Assembly (NCBI RefSeq): GCF_900176635.1
Contig: NZ_FXLN01000004.1
Coordinates: 248,001 to 312,000 of the forward strand
Reading direction: 5' to 3'
DNA from: Clostridium merdae
GTDB taxonomy: Bacteria; Bacillota; Clostridia; Oscillospirales; Acutalibacteraceae
Length of the DNA: 64,000 nt
The notes beneath the pieces are model-generated. The model saw nothing but the letters and a program-made list of their open reading frames with translations, searched no databases and had not been told where the DNA came from. Of the stretch, positions 61,098-64,000 are shown piece after piece. A program made the translations under genes and the position numbers. Within the stretch, counting starts at the first letter, position 1. The number at the start of each line of letters is the position of its first letter.

Positions 61098-61772
61098 ATG
61101 ATAGCAAAACTAAAAAATAGCCCGTTGTTTTTTGAGATGACGGAAAGCGATATTGAAAGCTGCCTGAAATGCAGCGGGTCTGAAATAATACAGTATGAAA
61201 AGGACGAGCTGATTTTCCGCCAGCACGATGTACCCCGAAAGCTATTGGTGCTTGTAGAGGGTACCGTGGTGGTAGGCAATGATTCCAGCTCTGGAAAGCG
61301 CAGCATTGTTGCAACGCTTGACCAACCCGGCGATTTGTTTGGCGAGGTGTTTTTGTTTTTAAACAAGCACGAATATGACCACTATGCTCAGGCAGTGGTT
61401 CCGGCAAAGGTTCTTCATATACCAAAGGAATTTATGTACCATAGCTGCGGTAAAGACTGCGATTACCACACAAAAATGATTTCGAATATGCTTTCCATTC
61501 TTGCTCAAAAAGCTTATTTTTTAAATCGCAAGCTGCAAATTGTTTCCTGCGCGACTCTACGGCAAAAAATAGCGCGAGTATTGCTGCAAAATGCATCGCC
61601 GGATGGCTGGGTGTCTTTACCTATGAATCGTGAAGAACTTGCCGATTTTATGAATACGGCACGACCGTCTTTATCGAGAGAACTAATGAAGATGCAGGAT
61701 GAAGGTCTATTAATAATAGAAAAAAGAAAAATCAAAATCATAAATTTTGAAAAATTGCAAAATAATTTATAA
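61098..61772 (+). CDS. Crp/Fnr family regulator 2
   Basis: 224 residues with the same layout as regulator 1. The barrel ends in GDLFGEVFLF, and the recognition helix reads MNREELADFMNTARPSLSRELMKM. It has the Cys motif SCGKDCDYHT in the same place. GCAGGAG before the ATG. It is followed by a terminator and then hcp, so it is the natural candidate for hcp control (HcpR-like), although no clear palindrome was seen at hcp. Confidence 0.9.
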   Translation: MIAKLKNSPLFFEMTESDIESCLKCSGSEIIQYEKDELIFRQHDVPRKLLVLVEGTVVVGNDSSSGKRSIVATLDQPGDLFGEVFLFLNKHEYDHYAQAVVPAKVLHIPKEFMYHSCGKDCDYHTKMISNMLSILAQKAYFLNRKLQIVSCATLRQKIARVLLQNASPDGWVSLPMNREELADFMNTARPSLSRELMKMQDEGLLIIEKRKIKIINFEKLQNNL

Positions 61773-61782
61773 TTTTTAAAAT

Positions 61783-61811
61783 TCGTAACCGAGGTTACGG
61801 ATTTTTTTTAT
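61783..61811 (+). terminator. Intrinsic terminator
   Basis: CGTAAC-CGAG-GTTACG followed by eight T. Confidence 0.88.
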
Positions 61812-61880
61812 CTGGATTGGTATGATGAATACATCGAAAGGCCGAGAGGCTATGAGCGAGAATGAAGGAGGATTACTTTC

Positions 61881-63731
61881 ATGGATAATAAAATGTTTTG
61901 CTATCAGTGTCAGGAGACCGCTGGCTGCACCGGGTGTACACAGGTAGGTGTATGCGGCAAGAACGCAGAAGTTTCTGGCATGCAGGATCTTTTGGTTTAT
62001 GTAACAAAGGGCATATCTGCCGTTACCACACAGCTTCGTGCCGAGGGCAAAGAAGTTTCTTCTGATGTGAACCACTTAATTACACTCAATCTGTTCGCAA
62101 CCATTACCAATGCGAACTTTGACGAAGATGCGATTGTTGAACGCATTTTTAATACATTGGCAAAAAAACAGGATCTGTTGGGTCAGGTTGCAAACCCGGA
62201 AGCTCTTCCGGCAGCAGCCAGCTGGAGTTCTTCAAACCGGGATGAGTTTGCTGCAAAAGCTGCCGAGGTTGGCGTTTTGTCTACCAAGGATGAAGACGTT
62301 CGCAGCCTGCGCGAGCTGATTACCTACGGCCTAAAGGGCCTTTCTGCTTACAGCAAGCACGCAAACGTTCTACTTAAGGACGACGGCGAGGTTGACGGAT
62401 TCCTGCAAAAAGCTTTGGCAAAAACACTGGACGACTCTTTGTCCGTAAACGATTTGATTGCCTTGACTCTGGAGACCGGCGAATACGGCGTAAAGGGCAT
62501 GGCTCTTCTCGATGAAGCCAACACCTCTGCTTATGGCAACCCTGAGATTACCAAGGTTAACATCGGCGTTGGATTGCGCCCGGGCATCTTGGTTTCTGGC
62601 CATGACCTGCGCGATTTGGAGATGCTTCTCAAGCAGACCGAGGGCACCGGTGTGGATGTTTACACTCACTCTGAGATGCTGCCGGCTCACTATTACCCTG
62701 CATTTAAGAAATACTCTCACTTTGTTGGTAACTACGGCAACGCATGGTGGAAGCAGAAGGAAGAGTTCGAGAGCTTTAACGGCCCGATTCTCATGACCAC
62801 CAACTGCATTGTTCCCCCGAAGGATAGCTACAAAGATCGACTCTACACCACTGGCGCTGCCGGCTTCCCCGGCTGCAAGCACATTGGCGGCGAGATTGGC
62901 GAGGAGAAGGATTTCTCCGCCATTATTGAGCACGCTAAAAACTGTGCTTCCCCTGCTGAGATTGAGCGCGGCGAAATCATTGGCGGCTTTGCACACAACC
63001 AGGTGCTTGCTTTGGCAGACGCCGTAGTAGACGCAGTTAAATCAGGTGCCATTAAAAAGTTTGTGGTTATGGCAGGCTGTGACGGCCGTGCAAAATCCAG
63101 AAACTACTACACTGATTTTGCAAGAGCACTGCCGAAGGATGCGGTTATTCTGACCGCTGGCTGTGCAAAATACAAGTACAATAAACTAGCCCTTGGCGAT
63201 ATTGGCGGTATTCCTCGCGTACTTGATGCTGGCCAGTGCAATGACTCCTATTCGTTGGCCGTTATCGCACTCAAGCTGAAAGAAGTATTTGGTTTGGATG
63301 ACATTAACGACCTGCCGATTGTATACAACATTGCTTGGTACGAGCAGAAGGCAGTTATCGTTCTGCTGGCTCTGCTGCACCTTGGCGTTAAGGATATTCA
63401 CCTTGGGCCCACGCTTCCAGCTTTCCTTTCCCCGAATGTGGCGAAGGTTTTGGTTGAAAACTTTGGCATTGCCGGTATTGGCAGCGTAGAAGATGACCTA
63501 GAACTGTTCTTCGGTGAGGGTGCGGCGATTAGCCCGGCTGTTACAGAAGATATGCTCATCGGCGACATTCTCCGCCAGTATCCCGATGCAGCTCCTGTTC
63601 TTATGGAGTGCGGTATGCACTGCTTGGGCTGCCCGTCTTCCCAGATGGAGTCTCTTGCAGATGCTTGCATGGTGCATGGTATGGACCCCAAAATGGTTCT
63701 TGGCCAGCTCAATCAGAAGATTGCCAGATAA
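61881..63731 (+). CDS. hcp: Hydroxylamine reductase (hybrid cluster protein) with C-terminal DUF1858 domain
   Basis: 616 residues. The N-terminal Cys set MFCYQCQETAGCTGCTQ binds a cubane cluster; later GCKHIGGE, GCDGRAK, GCAKYKYN and GQCNDSYS supply the hybrid Fe-S-O cluster. Hcp reduces NO to N2O and hydroxylamine to ammonia and protects anaerobes from nitrosative stress. Typical Hcp is ~550 residues; the extra ~65 residues at the C-terminus (ITEDMLIGDI-like start, MECGMHCLGCPSSQ) match the hybrid-cluster-associated redox disulfide domain (DUF1858). AAGGAGG before the ATG. Strong codon bias suggests high expression. Confidence 0.96.
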   Translation: MDNKMFCYQCQETAGCTGCTQVGVCGKNAEVSGMQDLLVYVTKGISAVTTQLRAEGKEVSSDVNHLITLNLFATITNANFDEDAIVERIFNTLAKKQDLLGQVANPEALPAAASWSSSNRDEFAAKAAEVGVLSTKDEDVRSLRELITYGLKGLSAYSKHANVLLKDDGEVDGFLQKALAKTLDDSLSVNDLIALTLETGEYGVKGMALLDEANTSAYGNPEITKVNIGVGLRPGILVSGHDLRDLEMLLKQTEGTGVDVYTHSEMLPAHYYPAFKKYSHFVGNYGNAWWKQKEEFESFNGPILMTTNCIVPPKDSYKDRLYTTGAAGFPGCKHIGGEIGEEKDFSAIIEHAKNCASPAEIERGEIIGGFAHNQVLALADAVVDAVKSGAIKKFVVMAGCDGRAKSRNYYTDFARALPKDAVILTAGCAKYKYNKLALGDIGGIPRVLDAGQCNDSYSLAVIALKLKEVFGLDDINDLPIVYNIAWYEQKAVIVLLALLHLGVKDIHLGPTLPAFLSPNVAKVLVENFGIAGIGSVEDDLELFFGEGAAISPAVTEDMLIGDILRQYPDAAPVLMECGMHCLGCPSSQMESLADACMVHGMDPKMVLGQLNQKIAR

Positions 63732-63746
63732 AAGAATATCAATAAC

Positions 63747-63796
63747 GGGGGGCTGTGAAAGATCGCAAGTGCGTTTCGTTCGCGGCCCTCTTTTTC
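63747..63796 (+). terminator. Intrinsic terminator after hcp
   Basis: GGGGGCTGTGAA pairs with TTCGCGGCCCTC (with G-U pairs), followed by TTTTT. It lies 17 bp before the next start codon, so it may also act as an attenuator. Confidence 0.7.
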
Positions 63797-63813
63797 GGAA
63801 AGGATATTTGCAT

Positions 63814-64000
63814 ATGAGTGCTTTTTTAGGCCCGATTCATCATTGGCTATATGGTAAGATTCAATTTCAAGAGAAATGGATTCAGAGCATTTTAAGCTCT
63901 GCAAAAGAAAATGGTTGGGGAGATTTCGAGGAAAAGCTGGATTCAGCCTGTGGCGCCGCTGATTTGCGACCGCTCGAAGACAGCATTGACCAAGGGAATA
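63814..64000 (+). CDS. Uncharacterised protein, partial
   Basis: Starts at ATG 63814 with GGAAAGGAT upstream and runs off the right edge; 62 residues seen. The start MSAFLGPIHHWLYGKIQFQE looks like a conserved N-terminus of clostridial proteins of unknown role. No membrane segment. Its position after hcp suggests a part in the same stress response, but this is only from context. Confidence 0.6.
   Translation, partial: MSAFLGPIHHWLYGKIQFQEKWIQSILSSAKENGWGDFEEKLDSACGAADLRPLEDSIDQGN

Noticed and set aside
1..64000. CRISPR arrays, insertion sequences, prophage or integrative elements
   Set aside because: No repeat-spacer pattern, transposase, integrase or phage structural gene was seen; the tRNA-Ala has no adjacent integrase or direct repeat of its 3' end that I could find.

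Overview
The window looks like the chromosome of a low-to-mid GC anaerobic Firmicute, probably a gut-type Clostridia (Oscillospirales-like). The reasons are AGGAGG ribosome sites before almost every gene, many intrinsic terminators, ECF and CPBP family genes, oxygen and NO detoxification proteins of strict anaerobes, and no respiratory chain genes. I see no phage, insertion sequence, CRISPR array or rRNA. The species call is inference.

Region 1 (1-6.3 kb) is mixed: a peptidase pair, a membrane diguanylate cyclase, an ECF S-component behind a structured leader, and an Lrp-type regulator divergent from a ureohydrolase of the agmatinase family.

Region 2 (6.3-27.4 kb) is a full histidine degradation locus: hutI and hutU, hutH with a probable histidine transporter, ftcD and fchA (formimino group to tetrahydrofolate), a HutD-family gene and fhs. 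A 1004-residue SARP-like activator (winged helix, BTAD, ATPase, TPR) sits divergent from hutU. Near-identical pairs of GAC repeats spaced exactly 11 bp lie 8-9 bp before the -10 boxes of hutU, hutH and hutD, so this protein is probably the hut activator. A DapF-like racemase next to it may feed D-histidine into the pathway. Inserted here are a MetE-like gene and thiD-thiC under two tandem TPP riboswitches.

Region 3 (27.4-38.9 kb) holds small membrane and stress genes, a ferredoxin-flavodoxin gene, tRNA-Ala(GGC), and a redox island: LysR and apbE divergent from an FMN reductase and a three-domain flavoprotein. The flavoprotein carries an ApbE flavinylation motif, and Met stands where fumarate reductases have the active-site His. 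With hut genes nearby it is a good candidate urocanate reductase (imidazole propionate producer).

Region 4 (38.9-53.4 kb) is a catabolic accessory stretch: MarR with an O-methyltransferase, an HMG-CoA-lyase-like enzyme, a TIM-barrel isomerase, an AroE-like dehydrogenase, a cinnamoyl-esterase-like hydrolase, an IT-type transporter, an Nramp-fold transporter without metal ligands, two LysR regulators, a ThDP decarboxylase-like enzyme and an acylating aldehyde dehydrogenase. The substrate is not proven; plant phenolic or quinate esters are one possibility.

Region 5 (53.7-64 kb) begins with a MoxR/VWA pair and continues as an oxygen/nitrosative stress block: hemerythrin-like proteins, a DUF438-PAS protein, a flavodiiron protein, a lone diiron domain, two Crp/Fnr regulators and hybrid cluster protein. 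A perfect TGTTG-N6-CAACA operator sits at about -41.5 of the flavodiiron promoter.
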